NCBI RefSeq assembly: GCF_014851565.1
Contig: NZ_JACVAA010000004.1
Coordinates: forward strand, 1 to 64,000
DNA: 64,000 bases
Origin: Pseudomonas sp. PDM15
GTDB taxonomy: Bacteria; Pseudomonadota; Gammaproteobacteria; Pseudomonadales; Pseudomonadaceae
Direction: 5' to 3'
The notes under the pieces were generated by a model. It worked only from the letters and a program-made list of their open reading frames with translations, ran no database searches and was not told the DNA's origin. How positions within the stretch are numbered: the first letter of the stretch is position 1; each line of letters opens with the position of its first letter. This document shows positions 1 through 8,309 of this stretch, piece after piece. Both the position numbers and the translations under genes were made by a program.

Positions 1-2
1 AG

Positions 3-509
3 CACGACCAGAAGATCCGCATCGGCCACGAGCGCCACGACACCGTCGAGGCCAATAGCTACACCGAGCTCAAGGCCGAGGAGCACCGCACCACCCACCA
101 AGACCGCAAGACCGAGATCCGCGCCAATGACCACCTGACCGTGGCCACCAACCAGCATGTGAAGCTGGGCACGGGGCAGTTTGTCGAGGCGGGCAACGAG
201 ATCCACTACTACGCCGGCAGCAAGGTAGTCATCGACGCCGGCATGGAGCTGACCGCCAAAGGCGGCGGCAGCTGGCTCAAACTCGACCCCAGCGGCGTCA
301 CCCTCAGCGGCGCGACGATCAAGATGAACTCCGGCGGTGCGCCGGGTGTGGGCAGCGGGATCGCCATCCTGCGGCCAGGTGCACTGCTGCAGGCCGATGC
401 CGACAAGGCAGGCGCCCTGTTGACTCCGGCGCAGATCCAGACACTCAAGCGCAACGCGCCTTTCTGTGAGGAGTGCGAGAAGTGCAAGGGAGGCGCCTGT
501 GCCATCTGA
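3..509 (+). CDS. vgrG: VgrG spike protein, C-terminal part (5' end outside window)
   Basis: The open frame runs in from the left edge without a start and ends at 509. The visible ~168 residues have the repetitive charged pattern of the VgrG C-terminal beta-prism (for example HDTVEANSYTELKAEEHRTT), followed by the GSKVVIDAGMELTAKGGGSW segment typical of VgrG tails and a short Cys-rich end (CEECEKC). In the family, VgrG trimers form the membrane-puncturing tip of the T6SS and carry effectors. The next genes are a DUF4123 loader and an Rhs effector, the standard order for a VgrG-carried cargo. The loader's start codon overlaps this stop by 11 bases, so the genes are translationally coupled. The gp27/gp5 core cannot be seen here. 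Confidence 0.88.
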   Translation, partial: HDQKIRIGHERHDTVEANSYTELKAEEHRTTHQDRKTEIRANDHLTVATNQHVKLGTGQFVEAGNEIHYYAGSKVVIDAGMELTAKGGGSWLKLDPSGVTLSGATIKMNSGGAPGVGSGIAILRPGALLQADADKAGALLTPAQIQTLKRNAPFCEECEKCKGGACAI

Positions 510-1239
510 AGCGATCTCGGTTCGAGATTGGCTGGAGGCGGAGTGGCGGGAAGGACAGCGTCTCTATGTAGTGATGGGCAACGCCAGCGAAGCCAATCCG
601 CTGCAGGCCTATTACCAACAGGACAGCGTCAGCCTGCCGCTGCCGATCTGGAGCGACACGCCCTACGCCAGCTGGCAGGAAGTCATGCCCTACCTGGGCG
701 AGCTGCAGCCCGACAGCAGCTTTTTCGACTGGGTAGATGAAGCCCCCAGCCAGGACTGGGGCTGGCTGGCGCTCTCCGCTCATGAGCCCGACCTTGTCCT
801 CGACCACCTGCGCAGCCTGACCCAGGTGCTGATGCCCGACGGCACCGAGGTGTTCTTCCGTCACTGGGACGGTAGCCATCTGCTGCCGATCCTGCGCTTC
901 CTGAGCGATGCAGCGGGTGAGCTGCTGCCGGTATTTGATCAACTGCTGATCAACGGCCAGGCCCTGAGCATCGCAACCAGCACACTCCCAGTACAGCGCA
1001 ACTATCCCTGGTGGCAGGTTCCGCAGGCACTGGCATCGGCCCTCACCGAGGAGAATCCCTCCACCCTGGTCGACAACCTGATGCAGTGGCTGCTGGAACA
1101 GCACGCCGAACTCTATTTCGCCGTGCCGCAAAAGAACCTGCGGCACAAGGTCGAGCGCTTCGTGCGCCGCACCCCAATCACGGAAGACAACTACAGCGGG
1201 CGGCTACGAGCCCATCTGGAATACGAGGTCACACCATGA
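499..1239 (+). CDS. DUF4123 domain protein, T6SS effector loader (Tap/TEC type)
   Basis: Family members are cytoplasmic chaperones that load a specific effector onto the cognate VgrG. The protein of about 246 residues has the DUF4123 pattern: an N-terminal LYVVMGNASEANPL strand, a conserved ALSAHEPDLVLDHLRSL region, and FFRHWDGSHLLPIL. I chose the GTG at 499 because AAGGGAGG lies 5 bases upstream. An earlier in-frame GTG at 466 would lie deep inside vgrG and has no such site. The gene overlaps the vgrG stop by 11 bases and the rhs start by 4 (ATGA), which points to one operon in which this loader serves the Rhs protein. Confidence 0.85.
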   Translation: MPSEAISVRDWLEAEWREGQRLYVVMGNASEANPLQAYYQQDSVSLPLPIWSDTPYASWQEVMPYLGELQPDSSFFDWVDEAPSQDWGWLALSAHEPDLVLDHLRSLTQVLMPDGTEVFFRHWDGSHLLPILRFLSDAAGELLPVFDQLLINGQALSIATSTLPVQRNYPWWQVPQALASALTEENPSTLVDNLMQWLLEQHAELYFAVPQKNLRHKVERFVRRTPITEDNYSGRLRAHLEYEVTP

Positions 1240-4200
1240 GCTTTGTGATCGGCTCCCTGATCGGCCACTTGAACGCCAAGCAACCCAATGTTCAGGACAT
1301 TCTCAAGCAGTTCCGCACCTGCCTGAACGACTATCGGGACGTCAGCGAAGCCTGGTACGGCGGCGTTCTCGACGCCGAGCAGCAGTTCAAGTTCGGCGAC
1401 GAGGTCGATACCCAGGACAAGGACGACAAGGACCCAGCGACCCTCTACGCCACTTGCCCGGCGAACGGCAAGCTGACCCTGGTGCACAGCTTCGAGGCAG
1501 CGCGCTTCGTCCCGATCGGCAACACCCTGGCCCGTGTCGTGCCGGTCGAGGACGGACGCTTCTTCGGCAAGAACGAGATCGCCAAGGCCATCGACGTCAC
1601 CATCGGGCCGAGCGGCATCAAGGAGGTCACCGGCTGCATTCCTCACCAGCAGTACAAGGTCACCTTCTTCCCCAACCCGACCCGCGCGCAGATCGACACC
1701 CTGTTCAACTCCTATCAGGGCGTGATCGGCCAGCTGGAAGGCTGGCTGAAAGGCCAATGGGACAGCCAGTTCCTGCCGCTGTGGCGCGCGCATGACTCGG
1801 CCAGCATGACCGGAAAGCTCCTGCAGGAACTGGAGGCGGCATGGAAGGGACTGGTCAAGGTCATCATGGGGCTGTGGGAGGACATCAAGTCGCTCTACGA
1901 CCTGGTCGCCCATCCCCGCGAGAACTATCAGAAGTTGCGCAAGTTCTTCACCGAAGAAGAAATCAAGCGCATCTACAACGCCTCCAAGGAAGGGTTGGAA
2001 ACCGCCCTGCTGATTGCCAGCGACGAACCCTTGTTGTGGATCTACGTCGCCGCGATCGTGGCCTGGGCCAGCATGCTACCGCCGCAGACCTGCACCGAAG
2101 TGCTGGCCGAACTGACCAGTGAAGTGCTGCTGAACATCCTGCTCGGCGTGGTGCTCACCGGTGGCATCGGCCTGGCCGTGCGCGTTGGCACCAAAGCTCT
2201 GAGCGCGGCCAAGAACGGCGGGCGTGTGCTCAAGCTGATCGAAGACTTCACCGCAATGCTGATGAAGTTCAGTCGGGGTCACGCAGCGCCGCATGCCAGC
2301 TCGTCCAAACCGCTACTGGCCCACGGCAGCGGAGCTATGCAGCCGACGCGCAAGGCCACGCTGAAGATCGATCCACCTACTCCGGCGCAAAGCGCGCAAC
2401 CTCCGGCCAAACCAGCGAGACGCCGGAGCGCAGGAAAAGCCGATGAGACACGCAGCCAAACGGCATCCAGCGGCGCCGCCGGGAAGACAGGCACCCCGCA
2501 GATAGAACCGGATGCCACCGTCTATCCGCGCAAGAAGCCGAAAAGCGCCACCTCGCTCAAGCAGGTCGAGCCGGTCGACGATGTCTCCACGCCCTCCAAG
2601 ACCCCCAGTGACAAGCCCGCGGACCAGGCTGACAAGACCTGCACCGACAAATGCCCCGTATCGATGGTCACGGGCGAGGAGCTGCTCACCCTCACCGACG
2701 GCACCCTGGAGGGCGTGCTGCCCTTCGCCTGGGACAGGCTGTATCGCAGCAGCGCCGCGGAACTGGATTGCGGCCTGGGTTACGGCTGGAGCCATAGCCT
2801 GGCCCAGCGCCTGGAGCTGGATGGCGAACAACTGGTCTGGACCGATCACGAGAATCGCCGCACCAGTTTCCCCATGCCCAGCGAGCAGCGCCCGGCCATC
2901 ACCAATCGCCTGTCCCGCGCTGCCATCTACCTAGGCCAAGATCCCGCCGAACTGATCCTGGCACAGGCCGGCAAGACACCGCGCTTCTATCACTTCCGCC
3001 GCGATGCCCGAGGCGGCTATCTGATCGCCATCAGCGACGCCTATGGCAACCGCCTCAGCCTCAGTCGCGACCTGGTCGGCCGGCCGCAACGCCTCAGCGG
3101 CGCCGGACGCGCCCTGCTGCTGCGTTACGAGGGCAGTCATATCGTCGCTGTCGACTACCAGATCCAGCGGTCGGCCGAGAACGAGGAAGCCAGCTGGCAG
3201 AGCGTGCAGACTCTTGTCCGCTATCAGTACAACGAACGCGACCAGATGATCGCGGCCAGCAATGCCCTGGGCGAGACCGAGCACTATCGCTACGACCAGG
3301 ACAACGTAATTCTCGAACGTCAGCTTGCCGGAGGGGCAGCCTTCTACTGGGAATGGCAAGGCCAGGGCAAGCAGGCGCGTTGCGTGCACCACTGGGCCAA
3401 CTTCGGTCAGATGGACGCCCGCTACGTTTGGGACGACAAAGGCAGCGTCACTGTAGTCAACGCCGATGGCAGCGAAGAAACCTACGCCCACGACCAGAAC
3501 GCACGCCTGGTGCGCCAGGTCGACCCGGACGGTGCCGAGACTCTCCGGGCATACGACGACAAGGGCCAGCTGGTTGCCGAGCAGAGCCCGCTAGGTGCAA
3601 TCACCGAATACCGCTACGACGAGGCCGGTCGCCTGGAAACGCGAATCCCAGCGGAAGGCGAAGCGGTTCATTACAGCTACTTCGATGGCCAAGTGCGCAG
3701 CGTGCGGCGCGGCAAGGCAACCTGGAAGTACGAGCGCAACGCCCAAGGCGACATCACCGAGCAGATCGATCCGCTCGGCCAGAGCACCCACTATCGCTAC
3801 GACGCCCGCGGCCGCCTGCTGGAGATCCGCCACCCGGACGGCAGTCAGCACCTGCTGGTGTGGAACGCCCAGGGCGAGCTGATCGAGGAACAGTTGCCGG
3901 GTGCAGGCATCCGCCGCTATCGCTACGACGCATTCGGCCGCCAGATCACCCGGCAGGACGAGCACGGCGCACTGACCCAGTACCAGTGGGACGCGGCCAA
4001 TCGCCTGACCCAAGTGACTCTGCCCGGCGGCGCATCCCGCGCCTACAGCTACAACGCCTATGGCAAGGTCACCAGCGAACGCGACGAGCAGGGCCGCATC
4101 ACCCGCTATGAGTATGCTGATGGCCTGCACCTGGTCAGCCGCCGCATCAACCCCGACGGTAGCCAGCTGCGCTATCGCTATGACAATGCACGCCTGCTGC

Positions 4201-6200
4201 TCACCGATATCGAGAACGAGCGCGGCGAACACTATCGCCTGGACTACCACCCCAATGGGCTGATCAGCCAGGAAACCGGCTTCGACGGGCGCAAGACGGC
4301 CTACCGCTACGACCTGGCCGGCCACCTGATCGAGAAGAAGGAGTTCGCCGAAGACGGCAGCGAGCGGATCACCGCCTACCAGCGCGACAGCGCGGGACGC
4401 CTGCTGGTCAAGACTCTGCCCGATGGCGAGCAGATCCACTACGCCTACGATGGCCTGGGCCGCCTGGTCTGTGTCGACGACGGGCAATGGCCGCTGGCCT
4501 ACTCCTACGACTTGCGTGACCGCCTGATCGAGGAGCATCAGGGCTGGGCCACTCTGCGCTACGAGTACGACGCCCTCGGCCAGCTCGGCCACTGCCGCCT
4601 ACCCGATGGCAGCCGCGTGGACTACCGCTACCGTCCGGGCGGTGAGCTGGAAGGCATCGACCTCAACGGCCAGCCACTGACCCGCCACCAGTTCGAGCGG
4701 GGGCGCGAGCGCTACCGGCGCCAGGGTGCGCTGCTCAGCGAATACGACTACGACGACCAGGGGCGGCTGCAGGCCCATCGGGTACGCAGCGATCATCGCC
4801 AACTGCTGCAACGCCGGTACCGTTATGACGACAGCGGCAACCTCTCTGCCATCGAGGACTCGCGCAAGGGCAATCGCAGCTTCCACTACGACCCGCTGGA
4901 TCGCCTGGTGGCGGTACGCGGCGACCTGCCGGAGAGCTTCGCCCATGACCCTGCCGGCACCCTGCTGGCGCAGAACGGCGCTGCACCGGAAGGCCTAGCC
5001 AACGTCAAGGGCAATCGCCTGCTGATGCAGGGTGACAGCCACTACGACTACGACGCCTTCGGCAATCTGGTGCGCGAGCGGCGCGGCACCGGGCAGAAAC
5101 TGGTCACCGAATACCACTACGACAGCCAGCACCGGCTGATCGCCGCCAGCCTGCCGGATGGTCGCCGCGTCCAGTATCGCTACGACGCCTTCGGCCGACG
5201 CATCGCCAAGACAGTGGATGGCCAGACCACCGAGTTCCTCTGGCAGGGCGAACGCCTGATCGCCGAAAGCGGCCCGACGCACTACCGCAGCTACGTCTAC
5301 GAGCCCGGCACCTTCCGTCCCCTGGCACTGCTGCAGGGTGAGGGTGAAGCCGCCGAGCCCTTCTACTACCAGCTCGACCACCTGGGCACTCCACAGGAGC
5401 TGACCAGCACTGGCGGACAGATCCTCTGGTCGGTGAAGTACCGAGCCTATGGCAGCCTGGCCAAGGTAGAAGTCGCGGAAATCGACAACCCGTTGCGCTT
5501 CCAGGGTCAGTACTTCGACGTGGAGACGGGACTGCATTACAACAGGCATCGGTATTACAACCCCGGCACGGGATTGTTCCTAACACCAGATCCGATCAAG
5601 CTGGCAGGGGGGCTGAACAACTACCAGTACGTGCCCAATCCGACGGGATGGGTGGATCCCCTAGGATTAAACCGGGTACCAGGGCATTGTCCGGACGGGG
5701 AAAACCAATCCGTATTTGAGCGCTACCCCGAAAAAACCGTTATTCAAACAAAAGGAGCAGACGAGCAAGCTAAATTTCTCTCGGAGAATGTCCCTGGATT
5801 GCCAGAAGCACAAGCAAAAATCATTTTGGAAGAATCTCATTCACGAGACTCTTCGGCTGTATTCGGTGGCAGCAGAGTGCGAGGCAATCACACCGATAGC
5901 AGTGACCTCGATGTCGGCTTCGGCGGGCTCAACGCCAACCAGGCCGCAAAGTTGCTAAAGAAGCTGGAGAAAAGGTTCAGCCTAGAGCTCAACTTCCTAA
6001 AGCTCGAGCAAACGCGCATTGTTCCCGGCAACGAAACGAACTCCATTGCACGAATCCAGTCACCAGAAGAATTCTTCCAGCGCTCAGGCACCCGTGGAGC
6101 TGCAGATCCCAAGGCTGGAGAACCCTATGTACCATCGGGATCAATAACTGCAAATCCGGACGGCTCGCTCGTCATAATCCCGCCAGGAGCAGAACCATGA
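1236..6200 (+). CDS. Rhs polymorphic toxin with nucleotidyltransferase-like C-terminus
   Basis: Protein of 1654 residues. Residues 1-460 are an N-terminal region with two hydrophobic stretches (about 266-282 and 296-318) and a Pro/Ala/Lys linker. From C473 (CPVSMVTGEE) the DUF6531 region begins, followed by dozens of RHS/YD repeats (YRYDxxGRL type) that fold into a cocoon. The conserved Rhs core ends near DPLGL (1474-1478), after which about 176 variable residues form the toxin. This tip contains G1545-S1546...G1550...S1556-D1557-L-D1559, the GSxxxGx5SDxD signature of nucleotidyltransferases. I see no PAAR motif at the N-terminus. The start at 1236 overlaps the loader stop (ATGA); longer upstream starts fall inside the loader gene. 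The toxin part is AT-richer than the core, as expected of an exchanged module. The toxin activity is inferred from the motif only. Confidence 0.9.
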   Translation: MSFVIGSLIGHLNAKQPNVQDILKQFRTCLNDYRDVSEAWYGGVLDAEQQFKFGDEVDTQDKDDKDPATLYATCPANGKLTLVHSFEAARFVPIGNTLARVVPVEDGRFFGKNEIAKAIDVTIGPSGIKEVTGCIPHQQYKVTFFPNPTRAQIDTLFNSYQGVIGQLEGWLKGQWDSQFLPLWRAHDSASMTGKLLQELEAAWKGLVKVIMGLWEDIKSLYDLVAHPRENYQKLRKFFTEEEIKRIYNASKEGLETALLIASDEPLLWIYVAAIVAWASMLPPQTCTEVLAELTSEVLLNILLGVVLTGGIGLAVRVGTKALSAAKNGGRVLKLIEDFTAMLMKFSRGHAAPHASSSKPLLAHGSGAMQPTRKATLKIDPPTPAQSAQPPAKPARRRSAGKADETRSQTASSGAAGKTGTPQIEPDATVYPRKKPKSATSLKQVEPVDDVSTPSKTPSDKPADQADKTCTDKCPVSMVTGEELLTLTDGTLEGVLPFAWDRLYRSSAAELDCGLGYGWSHSLAQRLELDGEQLVWTDHENRRTSFPMPSEQRPAITNRLSRAAIYLGQDPAELILAQAGKTPRFYHFRRDARGGYLIAISDAYGNRLSLSRDLVGRPQRLSGAGRALLLRYEGSHIVAVDYQIQRSAENEEASWQSVQTLVRYQYNERDQMIAASNALGETEHYRYDQDNVILERQLAGGAAFYWEWQGQGKQARCVHHWANFGQMDARYVWDDKGSVTVVNADGSEETYAHDQNARLVRQVDPDGAETLRAYDDKGQLVAEQSPLGAITEYRYDEAGRLETRIPAEGEAVHYSYFDGQVRSVRRGKATWKYERNAQGDITEQIDPLGQSTHYRYDARGRLLEIRHPDGSQHLLVWNAQGELIEEQLPGAGIRRYRYDAFGRQITRQDEHGALTQYQWDAANRLTQVTLPGGASRAYSYNAYGKVTSERDEQGRITRYEYADGLHLVSRRINPDGSQLRYRYDNARLLLTDIENERGEHYRLDYHPNGLISQETGFDGRKTAYRYDLAGHLIEKKEFAEDGSERITAYQRDSAGRLLVKTLPDGEQIHYAYDGLGRLVCVDDGQWPLAYSYDLRDRLIEEHQGWATLRYEYDALGQLGHCRLPDGSRVDYRYRPGGELEGIDLNGQPLTRHQFERGRERYRRQGALLSEYDYDDQGRLQAHRVRSDHRQLLQRRYRYDDSGNLSAIEDSRKGNRSFHYDPLDRLVAVRGDLPESFAHDPAGTLLAQNGAAPEGLANVKGNRLLMQGDSHYDYDAFGNLVRERRGTGQKLVTEYHYDSQHRLIAASLPDGRRVQYRYDAFGRRIAKTVDGQTTEFLWQGERLIAESGPTHYRSYVYEPGTFRPLALLQGEGEAAEPFYYQLDHLGTPQELTSTGGQILWSVKYRAYGSLAKVEVAEIDNPLRFQGQYFDVETGLHYNRHRYYNPGTGLFLTPDPIKLAGGLNNYQYVPNPTGWVDPLGLNRVPGHCPDGENQSVFERYPEKTVIQTKGADEQAKFLSENVPGLPEAQAKIILEESHSRDSSAVFGGSRVRGNHTDSSDLDVGFGGLNANQAAKLLKKLEKRFSLELNFLKLEQTRIVPGNETNSIARIQSPEEFFQRSGTRGAADPKAGEPYVPSGSITANPDGSLVIIPPGAEP

Positions 6201-6625
6201 AATTCTTGGTCAATGAATCCCCCTTAGCCCCTGAGCTTATAACCTTCCGCGAATTGGGCTTTGGAGAAAACCTCTCAGGCGATGGTGCCCCCTACAGGAT
6301 TGAATTGGACTTCGATGAGCTGACCGACACGTTTCAGCGGAAGGCTAACGACTTTATCGAGCAATGCCGGCTCGACGACCTCAGACTTGCGGAAGCAGAC
6401 ATACCCAAGCTTCGCGACTTGGGATATCCGTCTTTCCAAATGCTTTTGAAAGATGAATTAGAACTCTCGTCGGAGCTCATTCAGGACTACCTGTATTTCG
6501 AACTTCTCAACTGCCTCTTTACAGCAAGACCAGTTGACGCCGCGTTCGTTATAAACGACATCGGATCTGTTCAAGTTCAGGATGGCGAGATAGTTATTAG
6601 CGGCAGCGGCTTCACCAAGAAATGA
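6197..6625 (+). CDS. Probable immunity protein for the Rhs toxin
   Basis: A 142-residue acidic, soluble protein with no signal peptide or recognisable domain. Its ATG overlaps the rhs stop (ATGA), with AGGAGC six bases upstream, so it is tightly coupled to the toxin. Position, size and acidity are those expected of the cognate immunity protein that neutralises the Rhs C-terminal domain in the cytoplasm. Base composition is AT-richer than the window average, like the toxin tip, consistent with the two having arrived as one module. I recognise no family, so the role rests on context alone. Confidence 0.7.
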   Translation: MKFLVNESPLAPELITFRELGFGENLSGDGAPYRIELDFDELTDTFQRKANDFIEQCRLDDLRLAEADIPKLRDLGYPSFQMLLKDELELSSELIQDYLYFELLNCLFTARPVDAAFVINDIGSVQVQDGEIVISGSGFTKK

Positions 6626-6686
6626 CGCATTACCACCTTATTGCAAGAAGGTTAGGCAAAGGTGTTCGCGATACTTCGGTTATGAC

Positions 6687-6896
6687 TTGGCTCTCAAGAA
6701 ATTCCTTTTCCTGGAGGGGGAAGGTCACGGCCTGATGGGTGCGGAGGTGAGTTATGACGAAGCCCTGGACAAATGGCAGGACATCTTTGTTGAGCTTGGC
6801 GCCGAATGGGTCATCCACCTCACCGACTTTCAGGACGAAAGCAGCTTTCTGGAGAAGTTGGCTACTCTCGGCCCCATCGAGCTAATCGCCTACTAG
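6687..6896 (+). pseudogene. Short orphan frame, possible remnant of an immunity gene
   Basis: The frame gives 69 residues ending KLATLGPIELIAY, with protein-like composition, but it has only a TTG start and no clear ribosome site. The frame stays open upstream back into the immunity gene's stop region. A competing 37-residue frame starts at 6622 (MTHYHLIARRLG) and stops at 6735, which suggests an original gene broken by a frameshift. Rhs loci often carry leftover toxin/immunity pieces downstream of the active pair, and this fits that picture. No function can be assigned; a genuine small protein is also possible. Confidence 0.35.
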
Positions 6897-6977
6897 GCTT
6901 CTCTGGACTGCTCTGGATCAATTTCGCGCCCCTCAACTCCTGTCATTCTCTGCGCCCGCTTTTCCAACTGGGCAACT

Positions 6978-8309
6978 ATGACCACCTTCCACGCCCCAGA
7001 GCTGCTCTCCCCAGCCGGCACCCTCAAGGCCATGCGCCATGCTTTCGCCTATGGCGCCGATGCCGTGTATGCCGGGCAGCCGCGCTACAGCCTGCGGGTG
7101 CGCAACAACGAGTTTGACCACGCCAACCTGGCCATCGGCATCGCCGAGGCGCATGCCCAGGGCAAGCGCTTCTACGTGGTGGTCAACATCGCGCCGCACA
7201 ACGCCAAGCTGACCACCTTTCTCAAGGACTTGGAGCCGGTGGTGGCAATGGGGCCGAATGCGCTGATCATGTCCGACCCGGGTCTGATCATGCTGGTGCG
7301 CGAGCACTTCCCGCAGATGCCGGTGCATCTGTCGGTGCAGGCCAATGCGGTGAACTGGGCCAGCGTGGAATTCTGGCATCGCCAGGGGCTCTCCCGGGTG
7401 ATCCTGTCGCGCGAGCTGGCGCTGGAGGAGATCGAGGAAATCCGCCAGCAGGTGCCCGGCATGGAGCTGGAGGTGTTCGTCCACGGCGCGCTGTGCATGG
7501 CCTATTCCGGGCGCTGCCTGCTGTCCGGCTACATCAACAAGCGTGACCCCAACCAGGGCACCTGCACCAACGCCTGCCGCTGGCAGTACCAAGCCCATGA
7601 GGGCCGGGAGAACGAGCTGGGCGGTATCGTGCGCGGCTGCCAGCCGACCCTCGGCGCGGGCGCCGCGACCGAGCGCCTGTTCCTGCTGGAAGACGAGAGC
7701 CGCCCCGGCGAGCTGATGGAGGCCTTCGAGGACGAGCACGGCACCTACATCATGAACTCCAAGGACCTGCGCGCCGTGCAGCACGTGCAGCGCCTGCTGC
7801 AGATGGGCGTGCACTCGCTGAAGATCGAGGGCCGCACCAAGAGCCACTTCTACGTGGCGCGCACCGCCCAGGTGTATCGCCGTGCCATCGACGACGCCGT
7901 GGCCGGCCGGCCTTTCGACCTGCGCCTGATGGAAGATCTCGAATCCCTGGCCAACCGTGGCTACACGGAAGGCTTCCTGCGCCGCCACGTACACGACGAA
8001 TACCAGAACTACCAGCGCGGCAACTCGCTGTCCGAACGCCAGCAGTTCGTCGGCGAATTCACCGGCGTGCGTCGCGGCGAGTTGGCGGAGGTGCGGGTGA
8101 AGAACCGCTTCGCCGTCGGCGACCATCTGGAGCTGATGGCCCCGGGCGGCAACCGCAGCTTCCGGCTGAACAGCCTGGAGAAGGCCGACGGCACCGCTAC
8201 GGACATCGCGCCGGGCGATGGCCATATCGTCTACCTGCCCCTAGTGGCGGAGATCGACCTGAATCACGCCCTGTTGTTGCGCTTCAATACATCTCCGCCT
8301 GCGCCCTGA
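6978..8309 (+). CDS. trhP: tRNA 5-hydroxyuridine modification protein TrhP (YegQ), U32 peptidase family
   Basis: A 443-residue U32-family protein. The N-terminus [21 protein letters not shown], the central [18 protein letters not shown] block and CTNACRWQY are diagnostic of the YegQ/TrhP branch. Four cysteines (C173, C180, C196, C200) match the conserved set of the family. TrhP takes part in prephenate-dependent hydroxylation of wobble uridine in tRNA, despite the historical peptidase name. The ATG at 6978 is the natural start although only a weak GGGC site precedes it. The gene is convergent with, and overlaps by 26 bases, the EAL/GGDEF gene. It begins the ordinary chromosome after the Rhs island. 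Confidence 0.9.
   Translation: MTTFHAPELLSPAGTLKAMRHAFAYGADAVYAGQPRYSLRVRNNEFDHANLAIGIAEAHAQGKRFYVVVNIAPHNAKLTTFLKDLEPVVAMGPNALIMSDPGLIMLVREHFPQMPVHLSVQANAVNWASVEFWHRQGLSRVILSRELALEEIEEIRQQVPGMELEVFVHGALCMAYSGRCLLSGYINKRDPNQGTCTNACRWQYQAHEGRENELGGIVRGCQPTLGAGAATERLFLLEDESRPGELMEAFEDEHGTYIMNSKDLRAVQHVQRLLQMGVHSLKIEGRTKSHFYVARTAQVYRRAIDDAVAGRPFDLRLMEDLESLANRGYTEGFLRRHVHDEYQNYQRGNSLSERQQFVGEFTGVRRGELAEVRVKNRFAVGDHLELMAPGGNRSFRLNSLEKADGTATDIAPGDGHIVYLPLVAEIDLNHALLLRFNTSPPAP

Noticed and set aside
1011..1235. N-terminal extension of the Rhs protein
   Set aside because: It would lie inside the DUF4123 gene in another frame and is Arg/Gly-rich; the ATG at 1236 overlaps the previous stop as is normal for this gene order.
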